64,000 bases of DNA. Source: Bacteroidota bacterium. Its GTDB lineage: Bacteria; Bacteroidota; Bacteroidia; Bacteroidales; WCHB1-69. The stretch lies in assembly GCA_022708105.1 (NCBI GenBank), contig JAKIZI010000004.1:16793-80792 (forward strand), in the 5' to 3' direction. A program made the translations under genes and the position numbers. This document shows positions 9,124-17,495 of the stretch, piece by piece; positions within the stretch are counted from its first letter, which is position 1, and every line of letters begins with the position of its first letter. Below the pieces are notes generated by a model. It did no database searches. It was not told where the DNA came from and saw nothing but the letters and a program-made list of their open reading frames with translations.

Positions 9124-9174
9124 AAAATTTTTGTCCGTAACGGAGGCGTAGCCGGAGTGGAGGACAAAAATTTT
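9124..9174. other. Strong hairpin inside the IS, 3' of the transposase
   Basis: Perfect 13-bp arms AAAATTTTTGTCC (9124-9136) and its complement (9162-9174) surround a GC-rich 25-base centre that contains a further GGC-GTA-GCC mini-hairpin. It starts 5 bases past the transposase stop. On the minus strand it ends in an A/T-rich stretch, so it could terminate transposase transcription or block read-through entering the element. The role is inferred. Confidence 0.75.
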
Positions 9175-9179
9175 TGCGG

Positions 9180-10340
9180 TCAATAATCCCATCTAAACTT
9201 TTGTTTTTCGTTAAGGAACAAGGTCACCTTAAAGTGATAAGCATTTCTTGTCATAGCCACATATCCGAGAAGCAATATGGTGGCTTCAATACAGGGTAAA
9301 GCTCCTCGCATTCTAGTCGTTCTTTTATAGTCCCTGTTCAATCTTTCTATCCAGTTGGTCGTGTAGATCATGCTTCTAATCCTATAGTCATAGTTGAGAT
9401 AGGTAAAGTAATAGCGATATCTTTCGTTTGTTATTTTGTCTCCGAATGAAGGATAGTGTTTACTCCATTTTTCACAGAACAGATGGAATTTTTCCATCCC
9501 TTTTTTCATGCTGTCGTACTTGTCATCATATGCGAACACCTGCCTCAAATCTTCAGCAACTTCTGCCTTGTGTTTTACTTTTACCTTTTTCTGGAATTCC
9601 CTCTGCAAATGAACCGTACATAGCTGAACATCGGCCATTTTGAAATGATTCTGAACAACTGTCTCTATGCCCGTAAGTCCGTCGCTGACGACAAGCCCAA
9701 CCTCCTTCACGCCTCTCTCTTTTAAATCGGTGAAAATATCGTTCCAGAATGAAGAACCTTCCGTGGGATTATTCACAACAGCAAGGACTTCTCTGGAAGT
9801 ATCCTCTTTTACTGCTAGTATGGTGAAGTATGCTTCTTTGCTTACGCTGTCAACTCGGCGAGTCGCTATGAAAGTCGCATCTATGTACAGAATCGGATAG
9901 TAGCTATCCAATCTTCTTGTTAGCCATGCTGCTACATCTTCTCGGGCGTAGTCGAACATTCTACTCACTTGGCTGCTGCTGTATGACTTCCCGTAAATCT
10001 CTCCGAACAGGTCGCCCACTTGTTCTGTGGTCAGGCCTGCACCATACAGTTTGAAGGCTATCTGCCTCGCTTCTTCTTCCTGATCTCGCAACAGTCCTAA
10101 TATCATGGGATAGAAGTTGCCGTTGCGTGTTCTCGGAACCTTTAATTCCAAAAGTTTACCTTGTCCGTATGTCTTTCTGAAACGATAGCCGTTGCTGAGA
10201 TCTCCATTTGAAAAATTGTGCTCATGGCGTTCCGCCTTCATAAGAATTTCAAGACTCATGCGTAGAATTTCTTCAATTCCTGAACCATGCTTGATGATGT
10301 TCTCTAAAATTTCGTAATTTTGCGTTTGTGTAAAATTCAT
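9180..10340 (-). CDS. IS256-family (mutator-type) transposase
   Basis: A 386-residue DDE transposase that cuts and joins the IS ends. The catalytic triad is readable: Asp154 in LYIDATFIATRR, Asp220 in VVSDGLTGIETVV, and Glu332 in TTNWIERLNRDYKRTTR, plus the family C/D(2)H motif with Cys241 and His244 in QLCTVHLQREFQ. The frame is uninterrupted and near the usual 380-420 residues, so the enzyme is probably active. The N-terminal third (GYRFRKTYGQGKLLELKVPRTRNGNFYP) is the family's DNA-binding region. Expression likely comes from the -7 box at 10367. Confidence 0.97.
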   Translation of the reverse strand: MNFTQTQNYEILENIIKHGSGIEEILRMSLEILMKAERHEHNFSNGDLSNGYRFRKTYGQGKLLELKVPRTRNGNFYPMILGLLRDQEEEARQIAFKLYGAGLTTEQVGDLFGEIYGKSYSSSQVSRMFDYAREDVAAWLTRRLDSYYPILYIDATFIATRRVDSVSKEAYFTILAVKEDTSREVLAVVNNPTEGSSFWNDIFTDLKERGVKEVGLVVSDGLTGIETVVQNHFKMADVQLCTVHLQREFQKKVKVKHKAEVAEDLRQVFAYDDKYDSMKKGMEKFHLFCEKWSKHYPSFGDKITNERYRYYFTYLNYDYRIRSMIYTTNWIERLNRDYKRTTRMRGALPCIEATILLLGYVAMTRNAYHFKVTLFLNEKQKFRWDY

Positions 10341-10366
10341 TGTTTGTGTTTTTTTATTTGGCTTTA

Positions 10367-10374
10367 CAAAAATA
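10367..10374 (-). promoter_or_regulatory. -7 promoter box TATTTTTG for the transposase
   Basis: On the minus strand, 26 bases before the transposase ATG and inside the element, so the IS carries a promoter that fits the host consensus. Confidence 0.6.
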
Positions 10375-10389
10375 TTAAACTTTGAGTTT

Positions 10390-10412
10390 TACACACTTTT
10401 TGGGATAGTATC
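10390..10412 (-). repeat. Right terminal inverted repeat of the IS
   Basis: Reads GATACTATCCC from the outer end inward on the minus strand; pairs with the left end at 20 of 23 positions. Confidence 0.9.
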
Positions 10413-10420
10413 CTGATAGT
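10413..10420 (+). repeat. Right target-site duplication of the IS (CTGATAGT)
   Basis: Identical to 9033-9040 and directly adjoining the right terminal repeat. Confidence 0.9.
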
Positions 10421-10455
10421 ATCTGATTTTCAATAAAAAAGTCTTATTTTTTTAC

Positions 10456-10495
10456 AAAAAAAAAGGTCTGACTAAAACTTGTTAGACAGACCCTT
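10456..10495 (-). terminator. Rho-independent terminator of the aldehyde dehydrogenase gene
   Basis: On the minus strand a stem GGTCTG-TCTAA / TTAGTCAGACC with one A-A mismatch is followed by nine T. It starts 25 bases past the stop at 10517. Its outer arm shares GTCTGTCTAAC with the rocD terminator in opposite orientation. Confidence 0.85.
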
Positions 10496-10516
10496 TGATA
10501 TTGGGAATAAAAATGA

Positions 10517-11998
10517 TTAGTAATTGTCGATTTGAGCTCGTTGGAGGGTGTCTGAATAGTCGAAATATACGGTTTTCCATTCGGTGAAGATGTCGAAAGC
10601 GGTCCATCCACCTTCGCGGTGTCCGTTGCCCGTACCTTTAACGCCGCCAAAAGGCATGTGTGCTTCGGCGCCAATCGTAGGTGCATTGATGTAGCAAATT
10701 CCGGTTTGGATTTCGCGGGCAGCTACCCATGCTTTGTTGACATCTTTGGTGTAGATTGATCCGGAAAGTCCGTATTCGCAATGATTTTGCAATTCGATGG
10801 CATGTTCAAAGGAATCGGCTTTGGAAACTGAAAGAACAGGTCCGAATACTTCTTCATTGAAAAGGGTATGTTTTTCGGTAACATCAGCGATGATGGTCGG
10901 TTCGAAGAAACAGCCTTTTGCCAATTCGGGAGTAGTGCATCTTTTGCCTCCGGTAATAAGTCTGCCTCCTTCTTTAACGGCGATTGCTACGATACGTTCG
11001 CAATTTTCGAGTGATTTCATGTGAATTACGGGGCCCATGTCAGTACCTGCTTGGAGTCCCGGTCCGATTTTCAGTTTTTCGGCTCTCACTTTCAACATAT
11101 CAATAAATTTATCGTACACATTTTTATGCACAATCAATCGGGATGTAGCAGTACAGCGTTGTCCGGTAGTTCCGAATGCACCCCAGAGTGCTCCTTCGAG
11201 AGCTAATTCGAGATTGGCATCGTCCATCACGATTTGGGCATTTTTGCCCCCCATTTCGAGGGAACAACGTTTATTTAATTTGCCGCAAACTTCGGCAATT
11301 TGGCAACCGATTTCGGTAGAGCCGGTAAAGCCGATAACGCGCACGTCGGGATGATGAACGATATGGTCGCCCATGCTTCCTTTTCCTAATAATACGTTGA
11401 AAACGCCTTTCGGAACGCCTGCTTCTTCCATAATTTCAGCAAAGATTACTCCAGAGTGGGGGGCATCTTTGGAAGGTTTAAATATAACCGTATTTCCGGC
11501 AGCGATGGCGGGTAATATTTTCCATGAAGGAACGGCAATCGGGAAATTCCAAGCGGTAATGACACCGACAACGCCAATGGGAGTGCGGAAAGAGAGGTTC
11601 ATTTTGTTGTTCATCTCACTCGGAACAGTGTGTCCGAAGAGACGACGCGTTTCGGAAGCGGCATAATAAGCGGTATCAATAGCTTCTTGGACATCACCTT
11701 CGGTTTCAAAGGTAGGCTTTCCCATTTCGCGTGTCATAACTTTGGCCAACTCTTTTTTGCGGCGATTGAAGATATCTCCCACTTTACGCATGATGTCACC
11801 TCTTTTTGGGGCCGGAACCAAACGCCATTTTTCGTATGCTTCTTTGGCTGCCATGACTGCGTTTTGCACGTCTTCTTTATCGGATAAAGCAAATTCACCG
11901 ATAATATCCTCTAAATTGGCAGGATTATAATTTAAAAAGGTTTTGCCTGATACGGCATCTACCCAAGCTCCGTTGATGTAGTTTTTGAATTTTTCCAT
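10517..11998 (-). CDS. NAD(P)-dependent aldehyde dehydrogenase, substrate uncertain
   Basis: A 493-residue cytosolic enzyme that oxidises an aldehyde to its acid. All key residues are visible: Asn151 in TAWNFPIAVPSWK, cofactor Lys174 in FKPSKDAP, GFTGSTEIG, general base Glu248 in LEMGGKN, and nucleophile Cys282 in GTTGQRCTATSR. The C-terminal GAEAHMPFGGVKGTGNGHREGG resembles the ketoglutarate-semialdehyde or glutamate-semialdehyde dehydrogenase branch. It faces rocD convergently, and RocD makes glutamate semialdehyde, so oxidation of that product to glutamate is a plausible but unproven role. It has its own -7 box at 12066 and terminator at 10456. Confidence 0.9.
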   Translation of the reverse strand: MEKFKNYINGAWVDAVSGKTFLNYNPANLEDIIGEFALSDKEDVQNAVMAAKEAYEKWRLVPAPKRGDIMRKVGDIFNRRKKELAKVMTREMGKPTFETEGDVQEAIDTAYYAASETRRLFGHTVPSEMNNKMNLSFRTPIGVVGVITAWNFPIAVPSWKILPAIAAGNTVIFKPSKDAPHSGVIFAEIMEEAGVPKGVFNVLLGKGSMGDHIVHHPDVRVIGFTGSTEIGCQIAEVCGKLNKRCSLEMGGKNAQIVMDDANLELALEGALWGAFGTTGQRCTATSRLIVHKNVYDKFIDMLKVRAEKLKIGPGLQAGTDMGPVIHMKSLENCERIVAIAVKEGGRLITGGKRCTTPELAKGCFFEPTIIADVTEKHTLFNEEVFGPVLSVSKADSFEHAIELQNHCEYGLSGSIYTKDVNKAWVAAREIQTGICYINAPTIGAEAHMPFGGVKGTGNGHREGGWTAFDIFTEWKTVYFDYSDTLQRAQIDNY

Positions 11999-12065
11999 AA
12001 ATGATGATATTTTAATATGTTGATTATTTAATAATTTCTCTACATTTTTATATGTACTGAGGGTT

Positions 12066-12074
12066 GCAAAAATA
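12066..12074 (-). promoter_or_regulatory. -7 promoter box TATTTTTGC for the aldehyde dehydrogenase
   Basis: Minus-strand TAnnTTTG match 67 bases before the ATG at 11998, within the divergent spacer shared with recG. Confidence 0.6.
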
Positions 12075-12162
12075 CGATTTTATTTAACATGTTTTATAGA
12101 ATCTTGAATTGGATTTTCTCTTTTTTTGTTTTTTTTATACGCCATATTTGGTCGAATTTTAT

Positions 12163-12170
12163 TATTTTTG
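12163..12170 (+). promoter_or_regulatory. -7 promoter box TATTTTTG for recG
   Basis: Ends 24 bases before the recG ATG at 12195; back-to-back with the aldehyde dehydrogenase promoter. Confidence 0.6.
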
Positions 12171-12194
12171 TCAATTAATCTATAAAGCAACTTG

Positions 12195-14306
12195 ATGATG
12201 CAAGTAAATCTTTTAGAAACACCGATCGAATTTTTAAAAGGGATTGGTCCCAAGCGGGCAGAGGTTCTCCAAAAGGAGTTCGGTATTGTTACGTATGAAG
12301 ATTTGCTGCACTATTATCCCTATCGACATGTGGATAAGTCGAAGGTGTATAAAATTGCTCAAATTTCGGGTGAATCGTTCTACATGCAGTTTTACGGTCG
12401 GGTGGTTCGTTATGAAATTTTGGGCCAGCAGCGGGCTAAACGGCTGGTGGCCTATTTCGATGACGGTTCGGGAACCATGGAATTGGTCTGGTTCAATGGT
12501 ATTAAATGGGTGGAAGAGATGTTGGAGGAGAAAAGGGAGTTTGTTGTCTTTGGAAAGCCTTCTCTTTTTAACGGAAAGTGGAACATGATGCACCCGGAGT
12601 TGATGGATCCCCTGACGCGTGCGGAGAGTCCGTTGCCGATCAAATTCCAACCGCTTTACAATACTTCCGACAAAGCCAAGAGAATGGGCGTTGATTCCAA
12701 AGTGATTGCCAAAAGCATGTTCCGGCTTTTGTTGCAAATAAAAGAGTTGATTCGCGAAACCCTCTCCGAAGAAATACGGAGCAAGTACCGATTGATTTCG
12801 ATGACGGAAGCCCTTATGAATATCCACTATCCCGAAAGTTCGGAATATTTGGATAAGGCAATGCTGCGCTTGAAATTCGATGAACTTTTTTTCACACAGT
12901 TGCGCCTTCTAAAATTGAAACTCATTACGGAACAAAAGGTAAAAGGACATCTTTTTGCCGAGGTGGGTGAATATTTCAACAATTTTTATCATCAATATTT
13001 ACCATTTGAGTTGACCAATGCTCAAAAAAGGGTAATCAAACAAATTCGCGCCGACGTGGGTAGTGGGAGACAGATGAACCGATTGTTGCAGGGGGATGTG
13101 GGCAGCGGTAAAACCATTATTGCCCTTTTTGTGATGCTTTTGGCGAAAGATAACGGATTTCAATCTTGCATTATGGCTCCAACCGAAATATTGGCCATGC
13201 AACATTACGAGAATATTGCTTCTCTGATGAAAGAGATGAACGTAACGGTTGCTTTTCTTTCGGGGAATATTAAAAGTGCGAAACGCAAAAAACTCCTAGA
13301 GCAACTGAAAGCTGGCGAGATTGACATCTTGATAGGAACCCATGCCTTAATTGAAGATGAGGTGGTGTTTGACAATTTGGGAATGGTGATTATTGATGAG
13401 CAGCATCGTTTCGGAGTGGAGCAACGGGCAAAGTTGTGGCGTAAGAATAGAATTCCGCCCCACATTCTGGTGATGACGGCCACTCCGATTCCGCGCACCC
13501 TGGCCATGACGCTATATGGGGATTTGGACTTGTCGGTAATTGATGAACTTCCGAAAGGACGAAAACCGGTGATTACGCGCCATTTTTATGAAAAAGACCG
13601 TTTGCGTGTGTTCGGGTTTATGAGAGAACAAATTGAGTTGGGAAGGCAGATTTTTGTCGTCTATCCGCTGATTCAGGAATCGGAAAAAATGGATTTACTC
13701 GATTTGATGGCCGGCTACGATGCAGTGTCACAGGAGTTTCCGTTACCCGATTATGCCATAAGTATTGTCCACGGAAAAATGAGCACGGAAGAGAAAGATT
13801 TTGAAATGCAGCGATTCATCAAAAAAGAGACGGTCATCATGCTTTCCACAACGGTTATTGAAGTAGGGATTGACGTGCCGAATGCTTCCGTGATGATTGT
13901 GGAAAATGCCGAGCGTTTCGGGCTTTCGCAGTTGCATCAGTTGCGGGGCAGGGTCGGGCGCGGAGCGGAACAATCCTATTGTATTTTAATGTCGGGCAAT
14001 AAGTTGACAACCGAAAGTAAACAGCGACTTGCGGCAATGGTAAACACCAACGATGGGTTTGAAATTGCCAATATCGATTTACGTTTGCGTGGTCCGGGAG
14101 ATATACAAGGTACCAGACAGAGTGGTATGTTGGATTTTAAAATTGCCGATTTGGTCAAAGATGAAAAATTGGTGGTTTTTACCCGAAGATTGGCTCAGGA
14201 ACTCTTGAAAGAAGACCCCGAGTTGTCCGCTCCCGCAAATGCTCCTTTGAAGAAAACGCTTGAACTGATGCTCCAACGATCTGCTTTTTATGGCATGATC
14301 AGTTGA
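12195..14306 (+). CDS. recG: ATP-dependent DNA helicase RecG
   Basis: Remodels stalled replication forks and Holliday junctions. The 703-residue protein has an N-terminal HhH-like stretch (EFLKGIGPKRAEVLQKEFGI), the OB-fold wedge domain (about 60-150), SF2 helicase motif I GDVGSGKT, motif II DEQH in IIDEQHRFGVEQRAKLW, MTATPIPRTLAMTLYGD, and C-terminal motifs STTVIEVGIDVPNA and QLRGRVGRG. The TTG at 12192 precedes two consecutive ATGs (12195, 12198); I use the first ATG. The gene has a -7 box at 12163 and ends 10 bases from the convergent phoH stop, with no clear terminator between them. Confidence 0.97.
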   Translation: MMQVNLLETPIEFLKGIGPKRAEVLQKEFGIVTYEDLLHYYPYRHVDKSKVYKIAQISGESFYMQFYGRVVRYEILGQQRAKRLVAYFDDGSGTMELVWFNGIKWVEEMLEEKREFVVFGKPSLFNGKWNMMHPELMDPLTRAESPLPIKFQPLYNTSDKAKRMGVDSKVIAKSMFRLLLQIKELIRETLSEEIRSKYRLISMTEALMNIHYPESSEYLDKAMLRLKFDELFFTQLRLLKLKLITEQKVKGHLFAEVGEYFNNFYHQYLPFELTNAQKRVIKQIRADVGSGRQMNRLLQGDVGSGKTIIALFVMLLAKDNGFQSCIMAPTEILAMQHYENIASLMKEMNVTVAFLSGNIKSAKRKKLLEQLKAGEIDILIGTHALIEDEVVFDNLGMVIIDEQHRFGVEQRAKLWRKNRIPPHILVMTATPIPRTLAMTLYGDLDLSVIDELPKGRKPVITRHFYEKDRLRVFGFMREQIELGRQIFVVYPLIQESEKMDLLDLMAGYDAVSQEFPLPDYAISIVHGKMSTEEKDFEMQRFIKKETVIMLSTTVIEVGIDVPNASVMIVENAERFGLSQLHQLRGRVGRGAEQSYCILMSGNKLTTESKQRLAAMVNTNDGFEIANIDLRLRGPGDIQGTRQSGMLDFKIADLVKDEKLVVFTRRLAQELLKEDPELSAPANAPLKKTLELMLQRSAFYGMIS

Positions 14307-14316
14307 TGTTTTTGAA

Positions 14317-15315
14317 TTATAATTCGGGATTTTTCTTTTTAATTAAAATGGGATTTTGTTCCTTTTCTTCTTCCCATTTATCATAAGATTCAATAATCCG
14401 GGTAACAAGATGATGTCTAACCACATCCCGATTATCCAAATAGACAAAATCAATTCCTTTAATATTGTTTAGAATTTTCGAAGCCTGAATAAGTCCTGAA
14501 TTTTGGTTTCGGGGAAGGTCGATTTGGGTAATATCTCCGGTAATAAAAAACTTGGCATTTTTGCCCATGCGGGTTAGGAACATCTTGAGTTGTCCTTCTG
14601 TTGCATTTTGAGCTTCATCAAGGATAACGTAGGCATTGTCGAGTGTTCTTCCGCGCATGAACGCCAGCGGGGCAATTTCAATCGTTTTGTCTTCGAGATA
14701 ACTAAGGAGTTTTTGCATCGGCATCATATCCCACAACGCATCGTAGAGGGGTTGTAAGTAAGGATCCAGTTTGTCGCGGAGATCGCCCGGAAGGAATCCC
14801 AAGTTTTCGCCGGCTTCTACTGCCGGACGGGTAAGGATGATTCGGCGAATCTGCTTGTTTTTGAGTGCTCGTACGGCTAAAGCGACTGCCGTATAGGTTT
14901 TGCCTGTCCCTGCCGGTCCAATGGTGAATACCATGTCATTTATGGTTGCCGAAGCAACAATTTTCCGTTGATTCGGCGTGATGGCTTTAATGATACGCCC
15001 CTCGCGGCCGTGCAAAATCACATCGTCTTTTATTCCATTATGATCCAATAGGTAAAAAGAGTCATCTTCCTGAGCCGTAATTTTCAAGATATCTGTTTCC
15101 GTTAATTTTTCAAATTGTTCATAATGTGTAATCAACAGATTAAATCTGTTTTCGAAAAGAGAAACTGCACTTTCTTCACCTGCTATTTTGACCTCGTTGC
15201 CGCGAGCTACAATTTTTAATTTAGGATAGATATTTCGAAGTAGGTCGATATTGCCGTTTTGTTGGCCATAGACACCCACGGCAATATTATTATTTAAAAT
15301 AATGGTTTTTTCCAT
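14317..15315 (-). CDS. PhoH family ATPase
   Basis: A 332-residue cytoplasmic P-loop protein. An N-terminal KH-like region (LKIVARGNEVKIAGEE) precedes the PhoH core: Walker A GPAGTGKTYTAVALAV (about residues 132-147), LTRPAVEAGENLGFLPGDLRDKLDPYLQPLYDAL, and Walker B ILDEAQNATEGQLKMFLTRMG. The GENLGFLPGD motif is diagnostic. PhoH proteins are putative RNA helicase/RNase partners (YbeZ acts with YbeY in rRNA maturation); no ybeY is visible here. It is the last gene of a minus-strand trio, 9 bases after the 15325-16596 gene. Confidence 0.93.
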   Translation of the reverse strand: MEKTIILNNNIAVGVYGQQNGNIDLLRNIYPKLKIVARGNEVKIAGEESAVSLFENRFNLLITHYEQFEKLTETDILKITAQEDDSFYLLDHNGIKDDVILHGREGRIIKAITPNQRKIVASATINDMVFTIGPAGTGKTYTAVALAVRALKNKQIRRIILTRPAVEAGENLGFLPGDLRDKLDPYLQPLYDALWDMMPMQKLLSYLEDKTIEIAPLAFMRGRTLDNAYVILDEAQNATEGQLKMFLTRMGKNAKFFITGDITQIDLPRNQNSGLIQASKILNNIKGIDFVYLDNRDVVRHHLVTRIIESYDKWEEEKEQNPILIKKKNPEL

Positions 15316-15324
15316 GTATATTTT

Positions 15325-16596
15325 TTAGGTTTTTTGTTTTTCTTTTTTGGCAGCAGGGAAAAGAACATTGTTTAATATTAAACGATAACCGGCAGAGTTG
15401 GGAAATAGATTTAAATCCGTGGGTTCATCATTCACAAAGTGTTGATAATCTTCGGGGTCGTGGCCGGCGTAAAAAGTCCAGGTGCCTTTGCCAAATTCTC
15501 CGTGAATATATCGGGCTTCGTCGAAAAGATTGGTTTCCCCCATGATGAGGACATGAGGTTTGAGTCTGCTTCTTCTGAAAGCCGTAGTTTGACCCATAAA
15601 TCCGGAAATCACATTTTGGTGATTCTGGCAAAGCATTGTAGGCACGGGATCCCATTTTGCCGAATATTCGAATAGGGTGAAATAATCATTCTTTTTATTA
15701 CTCATGTGCACAGAAGGATCGATATCAATATCTGAAATTTCGTAGGCATAAGGGTTTTGTACAATTTTAAAATCCGTGAAAGCAAAACAGTTTTCGTAAT
15801 TTAATTTATCTTGGGCATTGGGTTCGATTGGGTCGCCATCAAACATGGCATCGCAGATGTCAACTCCGTCTGCGGCCAAAGCCACATCGAAGCTGTCGGG
15901 ACCGGAGCACATGGCAAACAGGTAACCGCCACCCGCAACAAAGTCACGAATTCCCTTGGCAACGGCTAACTTCATTTGCGACACTTTCTTAAATCCCAAC
16001 TTGGCTGCCATGGCCTCTTGTGTATTCACATCTTCAATATACCAGGCCGCATTTCGGTAATTCGCCCAAAACTTTCCATATTGTCCCGTAAAATCTTCAT
16101 GATGTAAATGCAGCCAATCGTATTTGGGTAACATCCCCGTAATGACCTCTTCATCATAAATTACATCGTAGGGAATCTCGGCGTATGTCAGCACTAGGGT
16201 AACGGCATCATCCCACGGAAGTTTGCTTTTTGGAGAATAGACCGCAATCTTCGGTGCTTTGGTCAACTTTATTTCATTCATATTGGCATCTACCGAAGCA
16301 ATTTCTTGTCGAATCACATCCGCTTGGATATCGGCAATTACTTGATAAGAAACATCCCTGACCACACATTCGTTTTCAATGGAGGGGTTATAAGGAGACA
16401 TAAAACTGCCTCCACGGTAATTTAAGAGCCAACTGATATCTATGGAATTGGATACTGCAAAATAGGCCACCCCATAGGCTTTTAAATGATTTTTCTGACT
16501 CATATCCATCGGAATCAAAATATAGGAGGCGTGCGCAGAAATGGAAATAGTTCCCAATAACACAATCAGTATAATATGTTGTATTTTCTTTTTCAT
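15325..16596 (-). CDS. Secreted glutamine-amidotransferase-like protein (often labelled asparagine synthetase B)
   Basis: A 423-residue exported protein: signal peptide of about 23 residues (hydrophobic IIILIVLLGTISISAHA-like stretch, cleavage near AHAS). The mature N-terminus SYILIPMDMSQKNHLKAYGVAYFA and the core FVAGGGYLFAMCSGPDSFDVALA are strongly conserved in Bacteroidota in my experience, where the product is commonly called asparagine synthetase B. I see neither an N-terminal catalytic Cys2 nor an ATP pyrophosphatase SGGxDS motif, so that name is not supported. The GGGYLFAMCSGP segment resembles ThuA/class I amidotransferase folds with a Cys at the elbow. It overlaps the upstream lipoprotein gene by 4 bases (ATGA) and is followed by phoH. 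Biochemical role unknown. Confidence 0.65.
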   Translation of the reverse strand: MKKKIQHIILIVLLGTISISAHASYILIPMDMSQKNHLKAYGVAYFAVSNSIDISWLLNYRGGSFMSPYNPSIENECVVRDVSYQVIADIQADVIRQEIASVDANMNEIKLTKAPKIAVYSPKSKLPWDDAVTLVLTYAEIPYDVIYDEEVITGMLPKYDWLHLHHEDFTGQYGKFWANYRNAAWYIEDVNTQEAMAAKLGFKKVSQMKLAVAKGIRDFVAGGGYLFAMCSGPDSFDVALAADGVDICDAMFDGDPIEPNAQDKLNYENCFAFTDFKIVQNPYAYEISDIDIDPSVHMSNKKNDYFTLFEYSAKWDPVPTMLCQNHQNVISGFMGQTTAFRRSRLKPHVLIMGETNLFDEARYIHGEFGKGTWTFYAGHDPEDYQHFVNDEPTDLNLFPNSAGYRLILNNVLFPAAKKEKQKT

Positions 16597-17333
16597 GGCG
16601 TTTTTAGTTTAAATTCAATGCTTTCAATCCGTTTTTTTAAGTATTGAACATTTTCATTGTTCGGATAAAGAATAACAAGATTTTGATAAATTTGTTGTAA
16701 TAAAGCAAGATTTTCTTCTTCCGGAAAAAATATTTTTCGGTTATATCTTTGATAAAAAGCAGGAATTGTGGTTATGGAATTGGGATGTGATGCAATAAAA
16801 TTCAACAAATACTGCGTATGATTATCGGCCAATATGAGGTAAACTTCATTAATACGACTTCTGATGGAGTCATTTTCAATTTCATTCTCGTATATAGTTT
16901 GTAATACCTCTGTAGAATCAATAAAGCGACTGAGTTGCCGATCTAATTGCCACATCAATTGTGCCTCTTCACTTCCCGATATCGTATATGTGGTTACCAA
17001 ATTCATGCCGTCGGCTTTAATGTTGAGAATCTCGCCATTTTTAGCCACCGTAGTGAACCCATTTTCTTCAGAGAATGAAAGTCTGTAAAAATGGGGAGTT
17101 TGACGTCTTTCTCGAAGTTCCTTTTGTTTCTCGCGCAGCACAAAGCAAAATTTCCCTTTTTCCGGCAAACATGAATCCAAAAGGAGCGTCCCTTCCGGTG
17201 TAACTTCGGATAAATAAATCTGCTTAGACGGACTATCCGTAAGTTCACCCGTGAACACAATCTCTTGCCCGCTTTGTTGGCAGCCGGCCATCATGATGCT
17301 TGTTAGAAAGATAAAAAAAATACGATTTTTCAT
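16593..17333 (-). CDS. DUF4369-like lipoprotein without a thioredoxin domain
   Basis: A 246-residue lipoprotein (lipobox SIMMAGC, Cys18). The N-terminal half (VFTGELTDSPSKQIYLSEVTPEGTLLLDSCLPEKGKFCF) reads like DUF4369, the beta domain usually found ahead of TlpA-type thioredoxins in Bacteroidota. The C-terminal half is helical (FIASHPNSITTIPAFYQRYNRKIFFPEEE) and ends without any WCxxC motif, so it is either a naturally short version or a degenerate one. It is the first gene of the minus operon leading to phoH and has a -7 box 16 bases upstream. Compare the full-length TlpA protein at 35550. Confidence 0.65.
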   Translation of the reverse strand: MKNRIFFIFLTSIMMAGCQQSGQEIVFTGELTDSPSKQIYLSEVTPEGTLLLDSCLPEKGKFCFVLREKQKELRERRQTPHFYRLSFSEENGFTTVAKNGEILNIKADGMNLVTTYTISGSEEAQLMWQLDRQLSRFIDSTEVLQTIYENEIENDSIRSRINEVYLILADNHTQYLLNFIASHPNSITTIPAFYQRYNRKIFFPEEENLALLQQIYQNLVILYPNNENVQYLKKRIESIEFKLKTP

Positions 17334-17348
17334 GGCTTATTTAACTTC

Positions 17349-17357
17349 GCAAAAATA
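17349..17357 (-). promoter_or_regulatory. -7 promoter box TATTTTTGC for the DUF4369-phoH operon
   Basis: Minus-strand match 15 bases before the ATG at 17333; implies a very short leader. Confidence 0.65.
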
Positions 17358-17467
17358 CGAAAAATAAATAGAAGACAATCATCTGGAGATATGGATATTA
17401 ACAGCGGAAGTCGTTTTTTGTGAATTAATTTATCCGTTTTTTTATTTTTAAAATTGAAAAATAGATG

Positions 17468-17476
17468 TAAATTTGC
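17468..17476 (+). promoter_or_regulatory. -7 promoter box TAAATTTGC for folK
   Basis: Lies downstream of the longest-frame start (17454) and 19 bases before the TTG at 17496, so it decides the folK start. Confidence 0.65.
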
Positions 17477-17495
17477 AACCTTAATTATAGGTGTT

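Larger units (their letters stand above)
9041..10412 (-). mobile_element. Complete IS256-family insertion sequence, 1372 bp
   Basis: The element is bounded by imperfect 23-bp terminal inverted repeats (9041-9063 and 10390-10412; 20 of 23 matching, shared core TCCCAAAAAGTGTGTA) and an 8-bp direct duplication CTGATAGT outside them. It holds one intact transposase on the minus strand, its own -7 promoter box, and a strong hairpin downstream of the transposase. It is inserted between the convergent rocD and aldehyde dehydrogenase genes, in the spacer between their terminators, so it disrupts no gene. The intact frame, clean ends and perfect duplication suggest a recent insertion; other copies in the genome are likely but not visible here. 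Confidence 0.95.

Noticed and set aside
9180..10340. Frameshift or decay in the transposase
   Set aside because: The frame is continuous with all catalytic residues and near-normal length.
12234..12827. 197-residue minus-strand frame inside recG
   Set aside because: Shadow frame; no motif, no promoter box, and recG is conserved along its whole length.
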